A DNA stretch of 64,000 nt from Ferrimonas sediminicola (GTDB lineage: Bacteria > Pseudomonadota > Gammaproteobacteria > Enterobacterales > Shewanellaceae): the NCBI RefSeq assembly GCF_005116715.1, contig NZ_SWCI01000012.1, positions 1 through 64,000 of the forward strand. Reading direction: 5' to 3'. Position numbers and translations under genes: made by a program. Numbering within the stretch: position 1 is the first letter of the stretch; every line of letters starts with the position of its first letter. Under the pieces are notes generated by a model that worked only from the letters and a program-made list of their open reading frames with translations, was not told where the DNA came from and did not search any database. Of this stretch, positions 34,231 to 42,383 are shown piece by piece.

Positions 34231-35805
34231 ATGATTAAGGAATTTATCCTGCCGGACATCGGCGAAGGCGTCGTCGAGTGTGAGGTGATGGATTGGCTGG
34301 TGGCCGAGGGTGACGAGATCAAAGAGGATCAGGTGGTCGCCGAGGTGATGACCGACAAGGCCCTGGTGGAGATCCCCGCCCCGTTCGACGGCAAGGTGGT
34401 CAAACTGCACTATAAGAAGGGCCAGGTGGCCAAGGTGCATGAGCCGCTGTTCTCGGTGGAACTCAATGGCGCCAGCGCCGAGGTGGCGGCACCCGCGCCG
34501 ACCACTGCGGCCCCGGTGGCTGACGCCCCCAAGACCCGGCCTGCCGCCCCCCAGGGGGAGCAGGTGGAGGAGTTTATCCTGCCGGACATCGGCGAGGGGA
34601 TCGTCGAGTGCGAAGTGGCCGACTGGCTGGTGAGCGAAGGGGATCAGGTGGTCGAGGACCAGCCCATCTGTGACGTGATGACCGACAAGGCGCTGGTGCA
34701 GATCCCGGCGGTGAAGAGCGGCATCATCCACAAGCTGCACTACCAGAAGGGGGAGATCGCCAAGGTGCATGAGCCGCTGTTCTCCCTGAAGGTGAGCGGC
34801 GGTGCCGAGAGCACACCGGTCGAGGCCGCCAAGTCTGACCCGCAGGCAGCCAAGGCCGAGGCTCCTAAGGTGGTGGATCGCCAGATCGCCGCCGACAGCG
34901 GCGCCGTGGCCCAGGGCAAGGCCCTGGCCAGCCCGGCGGTGCGGCGCATGGCTCGCACCCTCAATGTGAACCTTGCCGAGGTGCCCGGCAGCGGCAAGAA
35001 CGGCCGGGTCTATAAGGAGGATATCCAGGCCTTCGTCGATGGTCCCGGCCAGCCGGCGCCGATCGCTCAGCCCATGGCACAAGCGGTTGCCCCCGCCTCT
35101 GCGGACCGGGTCGAGCCGATCCGCGGCATCCAGGCGGCCATGGCCAGGCAGATGACCGCCTCGGTACAGACCATTCCCCACTTCACCTATTGCGAGGAGC
35201 TGGATCTCACCGAGCTGGTGGCCCTGCGCGCGTCTCTGAAGCAGCGCTACGCCGACAAGGGGATCAAGCTGACCCTGATGCCCTTTATCATCAAGGCGAT
35301 GTCGGTGGCCGCCAAGGAGTACCCGGTACTCAATGCCCAGGTCAACGACGACTGCAGCGAGATCACCTACAAGGGGGATCACAACATCGGTATGGCGGTG
35401 GACGGCAAGATGGGGCTGATGGTGCCCAACGTCAAGAAGGTGCAGCAGAAGTCGATCATCGAGGTGGCTCAGGAGGTGACCCGGTTGACCAGCGCCGCCC
35501 GAGATGGCCGGGTTTCCCCGGAGGATCTCAGGGATGGCACCCTGTCGGTGTCCAACATCGGCGCCCTGGGCGGCACCGTGGCCACCCCGATCATCAACAA
35601 GCCTGAGGTGGCCATCGTCGCCCTGGGCAAGCTGCAAACCCTGCCCAGGTTCAATGGCAAAGGCGAGGTGGAAGCGCGCACCATCATGCAGGTGAGCTGG
35701 TCCGGCGATCACCGGGTGATCGACGGCGGCACCATTGCCCGCTTCTGCAACCTGTGGAAGTCACTGCTGGAGAACCCGGCGGAGATGATGCTGCACCTGA
35801 GCTGA
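34231..35805 (+). CDS. bkdB: Branched-chain 2-oxoacid dehydrogenase E2 (dihydrolipoyl acyltransferase), two lipoyl domains
   Basis: A 524-residue core subunit. It has two N-terminal lipoyl domains with near-identical cores; the lipoylated lysines are in MTDKALVEIPA (K43) and MTDKALVQIPA (K153). An Ala/Pro linker and a peripheral-subunit-binding domain (ASPAVRRMARTLNVNLAEV, GRVYKEDI) follow, then the catalytic domain ending in DHRVIDGGTIARF with the catalytic histidine. Bkd E2 usually has one lipoyl domain; two are known in Shewanella-type proteins. The pair is about 70 percent alike by eye, suggesting an internal duplication. A GC-rich terminator follows. Confidence 0.93.
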   Translation: MIKEFILPDIGEGVVECEVMDWLVAEGDEIKEDQVVAEVMTDKALVEIPAPFDGKVVKLHYKKGQVAKVHEPLFSVELNGASAEVAAPAPTTAAPVADAPKTRPAAPQGEQVEEFILPDIGEGIVECEVADWLVSEGDQVVEDQPICDVMTDKALVQIPAVKSGIIHKLHYQKGEIAKVHEPLFSLKVSGGAESTPVEAAKSDPQAAKAEAPKVVDRQIAADSGAVAQGKALASPAVRRMARTLNVNLAEVPGSGKNGRVYKEDIQAFVDGPGQPAPIAQPMAQAVAPASADRVEPIRGIQAAMARQMTASVQTIPHFTYCEELDLTELVALRASLKQRYADKGIKLTLMPFIIKAMSVAAKEYPVLNAQVNDDCSEITYKGDHNIGMAVDGKMGLMVPNVKKVQQKSIIEVAQEVTRLTSAARDGRVSPEDLRDGTLSVSNIGALGGTVATPIINKPEVAIVALGKLQTLPRFNGKGEVEARTIMQVSWSGDHRVIDGGTIARFCNLWKSLLENPAEMMLHLS

Positions 35806-35812
35806 TCGGTTC

Positions 35813-35836
35813 AAGCGGGCCCCTCGGGGCCCGCTT
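35813..35836 (+). terminator. Hairpin terminator of bkd operon
   Basis: Perfect 10-bp stem AAGCGGGCCC/GGGCCCGCTT, loop 4, followed by only two further pyrimidine-rich bases; T-run weak. Confidence 0.65.
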
Positions 35837-35921
35837 CCCTGTTTGGCCCCCATGACGCGGCACCCGCCAGGCACATCCCCGCCGTCACGACGCTTTTGCT
35901 ACCCTTAATCGATTTTGTGAC

Positions 35922-35950
35922 TTAGCACGGTGGTCCTAATTAGGTATAAT
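35922..35950 (+). promoter_or_regulatory. nadA promoter
   Basis: TTAGCA (35922-35927), 17-base spacer and a perfect TATAAT (35945-35950), 37 bases before the nadA start. Confidence 0.65.
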
Positions 35951-35987
35951 GGCTTCAGACCCAACCTGGAGGCTGTTGTAAAGAATC

Positions 35988-37052
35988 ATGATGGAAGTCC
36001 CTCAACTGGACGATATGCACTTTCCCTTCCCGCCCAAGCCGGCCAAGCTGAGCGACGAGGAGAAGGCGCAGTATCGTGAGCGCATCAAGACCCTGCTGAA
36101 GCAGAAAGACGCCGTCCTGGTGGCGCACTACTATACCGATCCCGAGATCCAGGCCCTGGCCGAGGAGACCGGCGGTTGTGTGGCCGATTCCCTGGAGATG
36201 GCCCGCTTCGGCAATGAGCACCCGGCCAAGACCCTGGTGGTGGCGGGTGTGCGCTTCATGGGGGAAACCGCCAAGATCCTCACCCCGGAGAAGCGGGTGC
36301 TGATGCCCACCCTGGAGGCCACCTGTTCCCTGGACCTGGGGTGTCCCGCTGACACCTTCGGTGAGTTCTGCGACCAGCATCCGGACCATACCGTGGTGGT
36401 GTACGCCAACACCTCCGCCGCGGTCAAGGCCCGGGCCGACTGGGTGGTGACCTCCTCCATCGCCCTGGAGATCGTCGAGCACCTGGACAGCGAAGGCAAG
36501 AAGATCATCTGGGGGCCTGATCGTCACCTGGGTGGCTATATCGCCAAGCAGACCGGTGCCGAGATGCTGATGTGGCAGGGCCACTGCGTGGTGCACGACG
36601 AGTTCAAGTACCGCGCCCTGGTGGATTTGAAGAAGCAGCATCCCGACGCCGCCATCCTGGTGCATCCGGAGTCTCCGGATTTCATCGTCGAGATGGCCGA
36701 CGCGGTGGGCTCCACCAGCCAGTTGATCAAGGCCAGCCAGGAGCTGCCCAACGACACCTTCATCGTGGCCACCGACCGCGGCATCTTCTACAAGATGCAG
36801 CAGCTCTCCCCGGAGAAGCGCTTCATCGAAGCGCCCACCGGTGGTGACGGGGCCACCTGCCGCAGCTGTGCCCACTGTCCCTGGATGGCGATGAACGGCC
36901 TGCAGGCGATCGAGCGCTGCCTGAACACCGACGACCTGGCCGATCACGAGGTGTTTGTGGACCCGGCCCTGGCGGAGAAGGCGATGATTCCTCTGAACCG
37001 GATGCTGGACTTCGCCGCCGAGTTGAGGCTCAAGGTGAAGGGCAACGCCTGA
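35988..37052 (+). CDS. nadA: Quinolinate synthase NadA
   Basis: A 354-residue iron-sulfur enzyme that condenses iminoaspartate with dihydroxyacetone phosphate to quinolinate for NAD synthesis. Seen: [27 protein letters not shown] with C64, [13 protein letters not shown] with C113 and C119, and [16 protein letters not shown] with C291, C294 and C297; together these include the cluster ligands of E. coli-type NadA. Two ATG codons (35988 and 35991) are possible; the ribosome site is weak (AAAGA). A strong terminator follows, so it is a single-gene unit. Confidence 0.95.
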   Translation: MMEVPQLDDMHFPFPPKPAKLSDEEKAQYRERIKTLLKQKDAVLVAHYYTDPEIQALAEETGGCVADSLEMARFGNEHPAKTLVVAGVRFMGETAKILTPEKRVLMPTLEATCSLDLGCPADTFGEFCDQHPDHTVVVYANTSAAVKARADWVVTSSIALEIVEHLDSEGKKIIWGPDRHLGGYIAKQTGAEMLMWQGHCVVHDEFKYRALVDLKKQHPDAAILVHPESPDFIVEMADAVGSTSQLIKASQELPNDTFIVATDRGIFYKMQQLSPEKRFIEAPTGGDGATCRSCAHCPWMAMNGLQAIERCLNTDDLADHEVFVDPALAEKAMIPLNRMLDFAAELRLKVKGNA

Positions 37053-37070
37053 TCCTAGGCGGGAACGAAG

Positions 37071-37095
37071 AACGGGGCGTCACGCCCCGTTTTTT
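37071..37095 (+). terminator. Rho-independent terminator of nadA
   Basis: AACGGGGCG, a 3-base loop and CGCCCCGTT followed by a T-run. Confidence 0.87.
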
Positions 37096-37109
37096 ATGGG
37101 TGCGTCCGC

Positions 37110-37664
37110 TCAGAAGCGGGTGGTGACATCGCCGGTGAGGCCGTTGTAGCTCAGCCTCGGGCTGGCGACCCCCTGACCGGAGGCCACGTAGTAGAGTTCA
37201 CATCGATGGACATCGGCGTAGTGGATCACCAGGGTCATGGCGTCCGACGCCGCCTGGTAGTCGGCATCACTGTGATTGACCGCGCTGGTGTTGTGCTCCG
37301 GCAACGGGCTCAGCAATCCCTCCAGGGTCTGCAGACAGTCGTCAAAGTCACTGATACGGCCATCCCCCAGGCCCGCCTCAGGGTAGCAGCTGCCTAGGGT
37401 ACTGGAACGCAGCCCCAGATCGGGGAAATCCAGGCCGCCGCCCACTCCCAGGTCTCCCTGGCCCTGAATGTCGCCGCCCCTGGCCATGCACAGTCCATGG
37501 AACTGCCCCACTGCGGAGCTGAACGCACCGAACAGGCCGCGGGCTTGAGCCTGGTGGGTGTCATCACTGATGGCGATAAGCCGTGAAGCGACGGCCAGGG
37601 CCAGCAGGGCCAGCAGGATGATCACCACCGTCAGTTCGGTCAGGGTAAAGCCGCGTTGTGACAA
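37110..37664 (-). CDS. Type IV pilin / pseudopilin-like protein (orphan)
   Basis: A 184-residue prepilin. Seen: a short basic leader SQRG cut before FTLTELTVVIILLALLALAVASRL, with the usual glutamate at mature position 5 and a 20-residue hydrophobic helix. The rest is a globular head with cysteines (CMARGGD, GSCYP, DDCL, HRCEL) that could pair. The start is probably TTG 37664, as CGGAG lies 7 bases before it; a TTG at 37679 has no ribosome site. No pilus assembly genes are adjacent, so it is an orphan minor pilin, perhaps MSHA-related. Confidence 0.8.
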   Translation of the reverse strand: MSQRGFTLTELTVVIILLALLALAVASRLIAISDDTHQAQARGLFGAFSSAVGQFHGLCMARGGDIQGQGDLGVGGGLDFPDLGLRSSTLGSCYPEAGLGDGRISDFDDCLQTLEGLLSPLPEHNTSAVNHSDADYQAASDAMTLVIHYADVHRCELYYVASGQGVASPRLSYNGLTGDVTTRF

Positions 37665-37808
37665 GGGCGCGCTCCGCAATGTTTGTCGTGTTCCACGAGA
37701 ATAGGGGCAGTGGGCCTCGGGGTAAAGCCTTATCGGCTTAGATTTAAAAGGCAGGCTGACTCGGGTTCGGCGTCTAGACTAAACACAGTCGATGCCAGGA
37801 GGTGAGTT

Positions 37809-38588
37809 ATGGCGAGCCGCGTGATCCCGGAACTGCAGCCAAGGTTGGCGGCCCTGTATCTGCAAGCCCTGGAGCAGGGGAGGGCGATGGCGCCCGACGG
37901 GGATGGCGAGCCGCTGCACCGCTATCGGGTGGCGCTGCGCAAATTGCGCTGCCTGCTGAAGCTGTACCGCCGCCACTTTCCCGAGGAGGTGGTGACCGCG
38001 CTGCTGGCCAGCGCAGCCCAGCAGGGGCGCGTCAGCAATGAGATGCGGGATCTGGATGTGTTGGCCGTCACCCTGGGTCGTACGCATCCCCTGTCCCCCC
38101 AGGTGGCTCGTTGGCGCTCCGACGCCTTTGCACGGCTGTTCCTGGCCCTGGGGCAGTTGAAGCGCGAGCGGCAGCTGTGTCTGAGCTGTCTGTCCCTGCC
38201 CTGGGGCAAAGGCCGGGACTCCTTCGAAACGGTGACCGACAAGGTGGCGCAAAAGCTGGCCCACAAGGTAAAGAGGGATCTGGCCAGGGCCCTGAGCAGC
38301 GGAGAGGCGGAGGATTGGCACCGTCTGCGGTTGAGGATCAAGGCGCAACGCTATCTGAAGGAGGTGTGCCAGCCCCACAAGCCCTGGAGTCGGGAGAGGG
38401 CGCTGCAGGATGTCCTGGGGGCGTTCAACGACAGTTGTAGCCAGATCGCGTTTTTGCAGTCGAAACTGGATGACACCAACCCGCCGCTGCGGCGGCAACT
38501 GGCGTCGCTGCTGGAGCAAACTCAGCTGAAGAAACAGCGGCAACTGGCGGCATTGAACAGCCATTCCTGGCAGGGTGAACAAAATTAG
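37809..38588 (+). CDS. CHAD-domain protein
   Basis: A 259-residue all-helical CHAD protein. Seen: LHRYRVALRKLRCLLKLYRRHF near the N-terminus and DWHRLRLRIKAQRYLKEVC in the second half, the two conserved His/Arg/Lys helices that line the basic channel. CHAD domains bind inorganic polyphosphate and are often found beside or fused to CYTH triphosphatases; no CYTH gene is next to it here. An excellent AGGAGGTGA precedes the ATG. The protein is cytoplasmic. Confidence 0.85.
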   Translation: MASRVIPELQPRLAALYLQALEQGRAMAPDGDGEPLHRYRVALRKLRCLLKLYRRHFPEEVVTALLASAAQQGRVSNEMRDLDVLAVTLGRTHPLSPQVARWRSDAFARLFLALGQLKRERQLCLSCLSLPWGKGRDSFETVTDKVAQKLAHKVKRDLARALSSGEAEDWHRLRLRIKAQRYLKEVCQPHKPWSRERALQDVLGAFNDSCSQIAFLQSKLDDTNPPLRRQLASLLEQTQLKKQRQLAALNSHSWQGEQN

Positions 38589-38618
38589 AGCATTCAACAG
38601 AAAAACCGAAAAAAGCAT

Positions 38619-38647
38619 TTGCAATCCCCGTCCCGCCTCCCTAATAT
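38619..38647 (+). promoter_or_regulatory. tRNA-Ser promoter
   Basis: TTGCAA (38619-38624), 17-base spacer and TAATAT (38642-38647), followed by a short GC-containing discriminator. The first tRNA-like sequence after it is the decayed copy at 38692, not the intact tRNA. Confidence 0.65.
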
Positions 38648-38691
38648 ACGCATCCGCAGCAACGATGAAGCATCGCTGTTTGCAACAATCT

Positions 38692-38782
38692 GGTTAGGTG
38701 TACGAGTGGCTGCAGCAGCGCAGCTTAACCACGCCACGGGCGGGGCTCTCAGCCAACTAGCCGCGAGTTAGATTTGAGCTCG
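38692..38782 (+). pseudogene. Decayed tRNA-Ser-like sequence
   Basis: The first 32 bases match the 5' half of the intact tRNA-Ser at 38805 with about five differences (GGTTAGGTGT, CGAGTGGCTG conserved). After the D-arm the match is lost: no anticodon arm, no 3' acceptor strand CCTAACC and no CCA. A GAGTT-like T-arm remnant may lie near 38765. It sits between the promoter and the functional tRNA. Confidence 0.6.
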
Positions 38783-38804
38783 TAAAACAACAAATCAACA
38801 ATAT

Positions 38805-38892
38805 GGTTAGGTGTCCGAGTGGCTGAAGGAGCACGCCTGGAAAGTGTGTATACGGCAACGTATCGAGAGTTCGAATCTCTCCCTAACCGCCA
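38805..38892 (+). tRNA. tRNA-Ser (anticodon GGA)
   Basis: An 88-base class II tRNA with acceptor stem GGTTAGG/CCTAACC, G discriminator and encoded CCA. D-arm GAGTGGCTGAAGGAGC, anticodon loop CTGGAAA (GGA, 38839-38841), long variable arm TATACGGCAACGTA, and T-arm GAGAGTTCGAATCTCTC. It reads UCC and UCU serine codons. A strong terminator follows 7 bases later. Confidence 0.96.
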
Positions 38893-38898
38893 TATAAA

Positions 38899-38935
38899 CA
38901 AAAAGCCCCTGCACCAAGTGCAGGGGCTTTTTGTT
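38899..38935 (+). terminator. Rho-independent terminator of tRNA-Ser
   Basis: AAAAAGCCCCTGCAC, a 3-base loop and GTGCAGGGGCTTTTT. Confidence 0.92.
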
Positions 38936-39110
38936 TATGCGCGTTCGGGGAGGACTTGGTTCAAACTCTCCAGTTCGAAACGAAGCGAAGAATGAGCGAA
39001 GTAACGCCGAAGGCGATCATCTCTCCCTAGTTCGGCCGCAGGTCGGTGAGTCGAAGCTCGGTGCAGGGGCTTTTTCTTTATGCGCGTTACGGGAAGACTT
39101 GGTTTGAAAC
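38918..39110 (+). repeat. Direct repeat of the tRNA-Ser downstream segment
   Basis: The bases after the tRNA, from GTGCAGGGGCTTTTT through TTTATGCGCGTT and GACTTGGTT (38918-38961), recur at 39061-39110 with a few changes. The second copy keeps the right half of the terminator but has no tRNA. The shorter motif AACGCCG(A/C)AGGCG also recurs at about 39013 and 39117. No gene seen from here to 39325. Confidence 0.65.
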
Positions 39111-39325
39111 GCAGTAACGCCGCAGGCGGTCGTTCTTCAGTTCGCAACAAAGCGAAGCATCCGCTTGGTGCCACCGAAGGCGTCTCTCTCCCATACGGGT
39201 TGGCACGATGCCACATCGACCAGCCATGCCGCGGGTCTTCCCGAGTCCCTCCGATGACCGCCCTGTTATCCAATTGCGACTATCCTTGAGGGTTATTGTC
39301 CGCAATTGCGCTTCGGGGAGGGGAT

Positions 39326-40030
39326 GTGTCTCTGACCAGGGTGTTGGCCCGCCGCTTGGTGAATTACGAGGATCATCGTTGCCTGGGTGCCAGGCTGCGC
39401 CGAGCCCGGCTCGAACCGCTGCTGGGGATGATCCGGCAACTCTCCTCTCGCTGCCGGAGTGTCCGCCTGCTGGATCTCGGTGGCACCGAGGAGTATTGGC
39501 GGATGCTGCCGGACAGCTTCCTGTCGCAGCACCGGGTGGAGATCACCCTGGCCAACCTGCCAGAGCAGGACCTGCCGGAAAACCACGGCCGTTTTCGTTT
39601 CCTGGTGGCCGATGGCTGTGATCTGAGCCGGCACGAGGACAACAGCTTCCACCTGGTGCATTCCAACTCGGTGATTGAGCATGTGGGAGAGTGGTCGCGG
39701 ATGAAGCAGTTTGCCTCCGAGGTGGCCAGGGTGGGGCAAGGCTACTTTGTGCAGACCCCCCATTACTGGTTTCCGGTGGAGCCCCACTGCCTGACCCCGT
39801 GTTTCCACTGGCTGCCACGCCCCTGGCGATTGGCCCTGGTGCAGCGCTTTGCCCTGGGCAACTGGCCGAGGGCCGCCGGTCTGGATGATGCGGTGCGCAT
39901 TGTCGACAGCGCCAGGTTGCTCAACCGGCCGATGATGGCGCAGCTGTTTCCCGGGGCCAGTCTGCTCGATGAGCGGCTGGCCGGACTGCCCAAGTCGATC
40001 ATCGCCATCCGGCCTCCCTCTTTGTCTTGA
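39326..40030 (+). CDS. Class I SAM-dependent methyltransferase
   Basis: A 234-residue Rossmann methyltransferase (Methyltransf_11-like). Seen: SAM-binding VRLLDLGGTEEYW (motif I), and FRFLVADGCDL with DNSFHLVHSNSVIEHVGEW (motifs III-IV). The C-terminal half is rich in W, P and R and may dock the substrate. GGGGAG precedes GTG 39326; TTG 39296 is an upstream alternative without a site. Substrate unknown; small-molecule or lipid or sugar methylation are all open. It stands alone between the tRNA and the FKBP gene. Confidence 0.75.
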   Translation: MSLTRVLARRLVNYEDHRCLGARLRRARLEPLLGMIRQLSSRCRSVRLLDLGGTEEYWRMLPDSFLSQHRVEITLANLPEQDLPENHGRFRFLVADGCDLSRHEDNSFHLVHSNSVIEHVGEWSRMKQFASEVARVGQGYFVQTPHYWFPVEPHCLTPCFHWLPRPWRLALVQRFALGNWPRAAGLDDAVRIVDSARLLNRPMMAQLFPGASLLDERLAGLPKSIIAIRPPSLS

Positions 40031-40087
40031 GCCTGGGTCTTCCCCCCTGTTACCATCAAATCTGTTTAGATATCGAGAGGATAAACC

Positions 40088-40561
40088 GTGTCCAAGTACT
40101 TAATTATCGCCATGGTGATCGCCCTGATCGGCTACTTCTTCTACAAGAGCCAGCTTCACGGCAAGGTGGCCCAGGAAAATGTGCGCATCGGCGATGAGTT
40201 CATGGAGGAGAATGGCAAGCGGGACGGTGTGATCACCACCGACAGCGGCCTGCAGCTGCTGGTGCTTCAGCCCGGAGCCGGTGCGGTTCACCCGACTGCC
40301 AAGGACAAGGTGCGGGTGCACTACCACGGCACCCTGCTGGACGGTACCGTGTTTGACAGCTCGGTCGATCGTGGTGAACCCATCGAGTTCAAGCTGAATC
40401 AGGTGATCCCCGGCTGGACCGAGGGGGTTCAGCGCATGGTCGAGGGGGAGAAGACCCGCCTGTTTATCCCCGCCCGCCTGGCCTACGGCAACCGCGGCGT
40501 GGGCAAGATCCCCCCCGGCTCCCTGCTGATCTTTGAGGTGGAGCTGCTGGCGATCAATTGA
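40088..40561 (+). CDS. Membrane-anchored FKBP-type peptidyl-prolyl isomerase
   Basis: A 157-residue protein: one N-terminal membrane helix (YLIIAMVIALIGYFFY), a short linker, then an FKBP domain with VHYHGTLLDGTVFDSS, FKLNQVIPGWTEGVQRM, LAYGNRGVGKIPPGSLLIFEVELL, holding the prolyl-binding aromatic residues. The anchor, of signal-anchor type, would place the domain in the periplasm. GAGAGGAT precedes the GTG start. Such proteins help fold envelope proteins. A strong terminator follows. Confidence 0.88.
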   Translation: MSKYLIIAMVIALIGYFFYKSQLHGKVAQENVRIGDEFMEENGKRDGVITTDSGLQLLVLQPGAGAVHPTAKDKVRVHYHGTLLDGTVFDSSVDRGEPIEFKLNQVIPGWTEGVQRMVEGEKTRLFIPARLAYGNRGVGKIPPGSLLIFEVELLAIN

Positions 40562-40577
40562 TGCCAGATTATGGCAA

Positions 40578-40613
40578 GGGCGCCCCTGGATTCCGGTTCA
40601 GGGGCGCTTTTTT
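40578..40613 (+). terminator. Rho-independent terminator of the FKBP gene
   Basis: GCGCCCCTG/CAGGGGCGC stem, 10-base loop, followed by six T. The MITE-like copy B starts within four bases of its end. Confidence 0.9.
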
Positions 40614-40616
40614 GTG

Positions 40617-41042
40617 CTGTGTCTTAAATAACTGCTGCTCACCAACCAACCTTGTTCTTGTTGCGCTCAGCAAGAGCCGGTAAATCCTGTTCAAGAAGAA
40701 CATCAGGAACCCGTGTCTGTCGAAATCAGTATCGAGTATGGAGACATGCTGGAGGCCCCATAAAGCCCTTGCAAACACAGCCTCTGGATACCGGCGTGAC
40801 TGTGCTTGAGGTAGCCGTGGAGGGTTGAATCCATGCTGTACGAACCTGCAAATGACTCCTGAGACCTACTACCAGGTACTCGCTGCGCCACACGAACAGT
40901 CGTCACCCTGACGAACGTCAGGGTCCAGTGCTTGTTGAAATGAGCAGCAACTCCCCGCTCATGTTTGAGCGTGTCATGACAGGGGCTAGCCCGGTAAAGC
41001 CAAGGCATGGCATAACTTAAACAGCTAACTCAGACACAGCCC
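40617..41042 (+). mobile_element. MITE-like element, copy B (compact), with 8-bp flanking repeat
   Basis: About 425 bases bounded by imperfect inverted ends (CTGTGTCTTAAATAACTG at left; GGCTGTGTCTGAGTTAGCTG read inward from the right). The 8-base TTTTTGTG lies directly on both sides (40609-40616 and 41043-41050), as expected for a target duplication. On the opposite strand it matches the two ends of the element at 11765-12768. It lacks the 255-bp repeats and encodes no protein. It carries one dRS3-like palindrome, CCTGACGAACGTCAGG. Confidence 0.75.
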
Positions 41043-41163
41043 TTTTTGTGTCCGGTCATCCCTGGGTGAGCAGTAAGGTCACTGCCTTTGACGAGAAAGG
41101 TCATTATCAAATCCCGCTGCCTTGCCTAGAGTGATAACAGGTTCATTTCAGCAAGGATGATTG

Positions 41164-42372
41164 ATGACACAGCACGCCTATCTTTTCGATGCCATCCGCA
41201 CTCCCAGGGGGCGAGGCAAAGCCTCCGGGGCCCTGTACGAGGCCAAGCCCATCTCACTGCTGACCGGATTGCTCCTCAGTTTGCAGCAGCGTAATGGTTT
41301 CGATACCCGGGCCGTGGACGATGTGGTTCTCGGCTGTGTGTCCGCCGTGGGGGATCAGGGGGCGGACATCGCCAAGACCGCCACCCTGGCCGCCGGCTGG
41401 GACGATGATGTCGCCGGGGTGACCCTCAACCGCTTCTGCGCCTCCGGGCTGGAGGCGGTCAACATGGCGGCGATGAAGGTGCGCTCCGGCTGGGAGCAAC
41501 TGGTGGTGGCCGGCGGGGTTGAGTCGATGTCGCGGGTGCCCATGGGCTCAGACGGCGGCGCCTGGGCCAATGATCCCGCCACCAACCTGACCACCGGCTT
41601 CATGCCCCAGGGGATCGGCGCCGACCTCATCGCCACCCTGGATGGTTACTCCAGGAAGGATCTGGACCTGTTCGCCCAGCGCTCTCATCAGAATGCGGCG
41701 TCCGCCTGGAAGCGGGGTGCCTTTGCCCGCAGCCTGGTGCCGGTGACCGATCAGAATGGCCTGGTCCTGCTGGACCACGATGAGCTGGTGCGGCCCGACT
41801 GCAGCCTGGAGACCCTAGGGGGCCTCACCCCCTCCTTCCAGGCCCTGGGGGAGGTGGGCTTCGATGAGGTGGCCCGGGCCAAATATCCCCAGGTGGAGCG
41901 CATTGACCACCGGCACACCCCGGGCAACGCCTCCGGCATCGTCGACGGCGCCGCTCTGGTGCTGGTGGGCAGCGAGGCGGCGGGCCAGAGGTTCAACATG
42001 ATCCCCCGGGCCAGGGTGATTGCCACCGCGGTGGTGGGCAGCGATGCCACCATCATGCTCACCGGCCCGGCTCCGGCGGCCCGCAAGGCGCTGGCCCTGG
42101 CCGGGCTGAGCTCGGATGATATCGACCTGTATGAGGTGAACGAGGCGTTTGCCTCGGTGGTGCTGCGCTTCATCAACGAGATGGACGTGCCCCTGGAGAG
42201 AGTCAACGTCAACGGCGGGGCCATCGCCATGGGCCATCCCCTGGGGGCCACCGGCGCCATGATCCTCGGCACCCTGCTCGATGAGTTGGAGGTCAGGGAT
42301 CTGCAGCGGGGGATGGCCACCCTGTGTGTGGGTGGCGGCATGGGCATTGCCACCATCATCGAGCGAGTCTGA
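41164..42372 (+). CDS. Acetyl-CoA C-acyltransferase (thiolase)
   Basis: A 402-residue degradative-type thiolase. Seen: nucleophile cysteine in [12 protein letters not shown] (C92), ESMSRVPMG, the histidine in [16 protein letters not shown] and the second cysteine in [16 protein letters not shown] precedes ATG 41164. It heads a four-gene unit with a bifunctional hydratase/dehydrogenase, an acyl-CoA dehydrogenase and a CoA transferase, so it should perform the final thiolytic step of that pathway. Confidence 0.9.
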   Translation: MTQHAYLFDAIRTPRGRGKASGALYEAKPISLLTGLLLSLQQRNGFDTRAVDDVVLGCVSAVGDQGADIAKTATLAAGWDDDVAGVTLNRFCASGLEAVNMAAMKVRSGWEQLVVAGGVESMSRVPMGSDGGAWANDPATNLTTGFMPQGIGADLIATLDGYSRKDLDLFAQRSHQNAASAWKRGAFARSLVPVTDQNGLVLLDHDELVRPDCSLETLGGLTPSFQALGEVGFDEVARAKYPQVERIDHRHTPGNASGIVDGAALVLVGSEAAGQRFNMIPRARVIATAVVGSDATIMLTGPAPAARKALALAGLSSDDIDLYEVNEAFASVVLRFINEMDVPLERVNVNGGAIAMGHPLGATGAMILGTLLDELEVRDLQRGMATLCVGGGMGIATIIERV

Positions 42373-42383
42373 GGGAGTAGAGC

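Noticed and set aside
39208-39621. 137-codon plus-strand frame ahead of the methyltransferase
   Set aside because: It reads a different frame of the methyltransferase gene, whose SAM motifs are convincing, and begins in the tRNA tail repeat.
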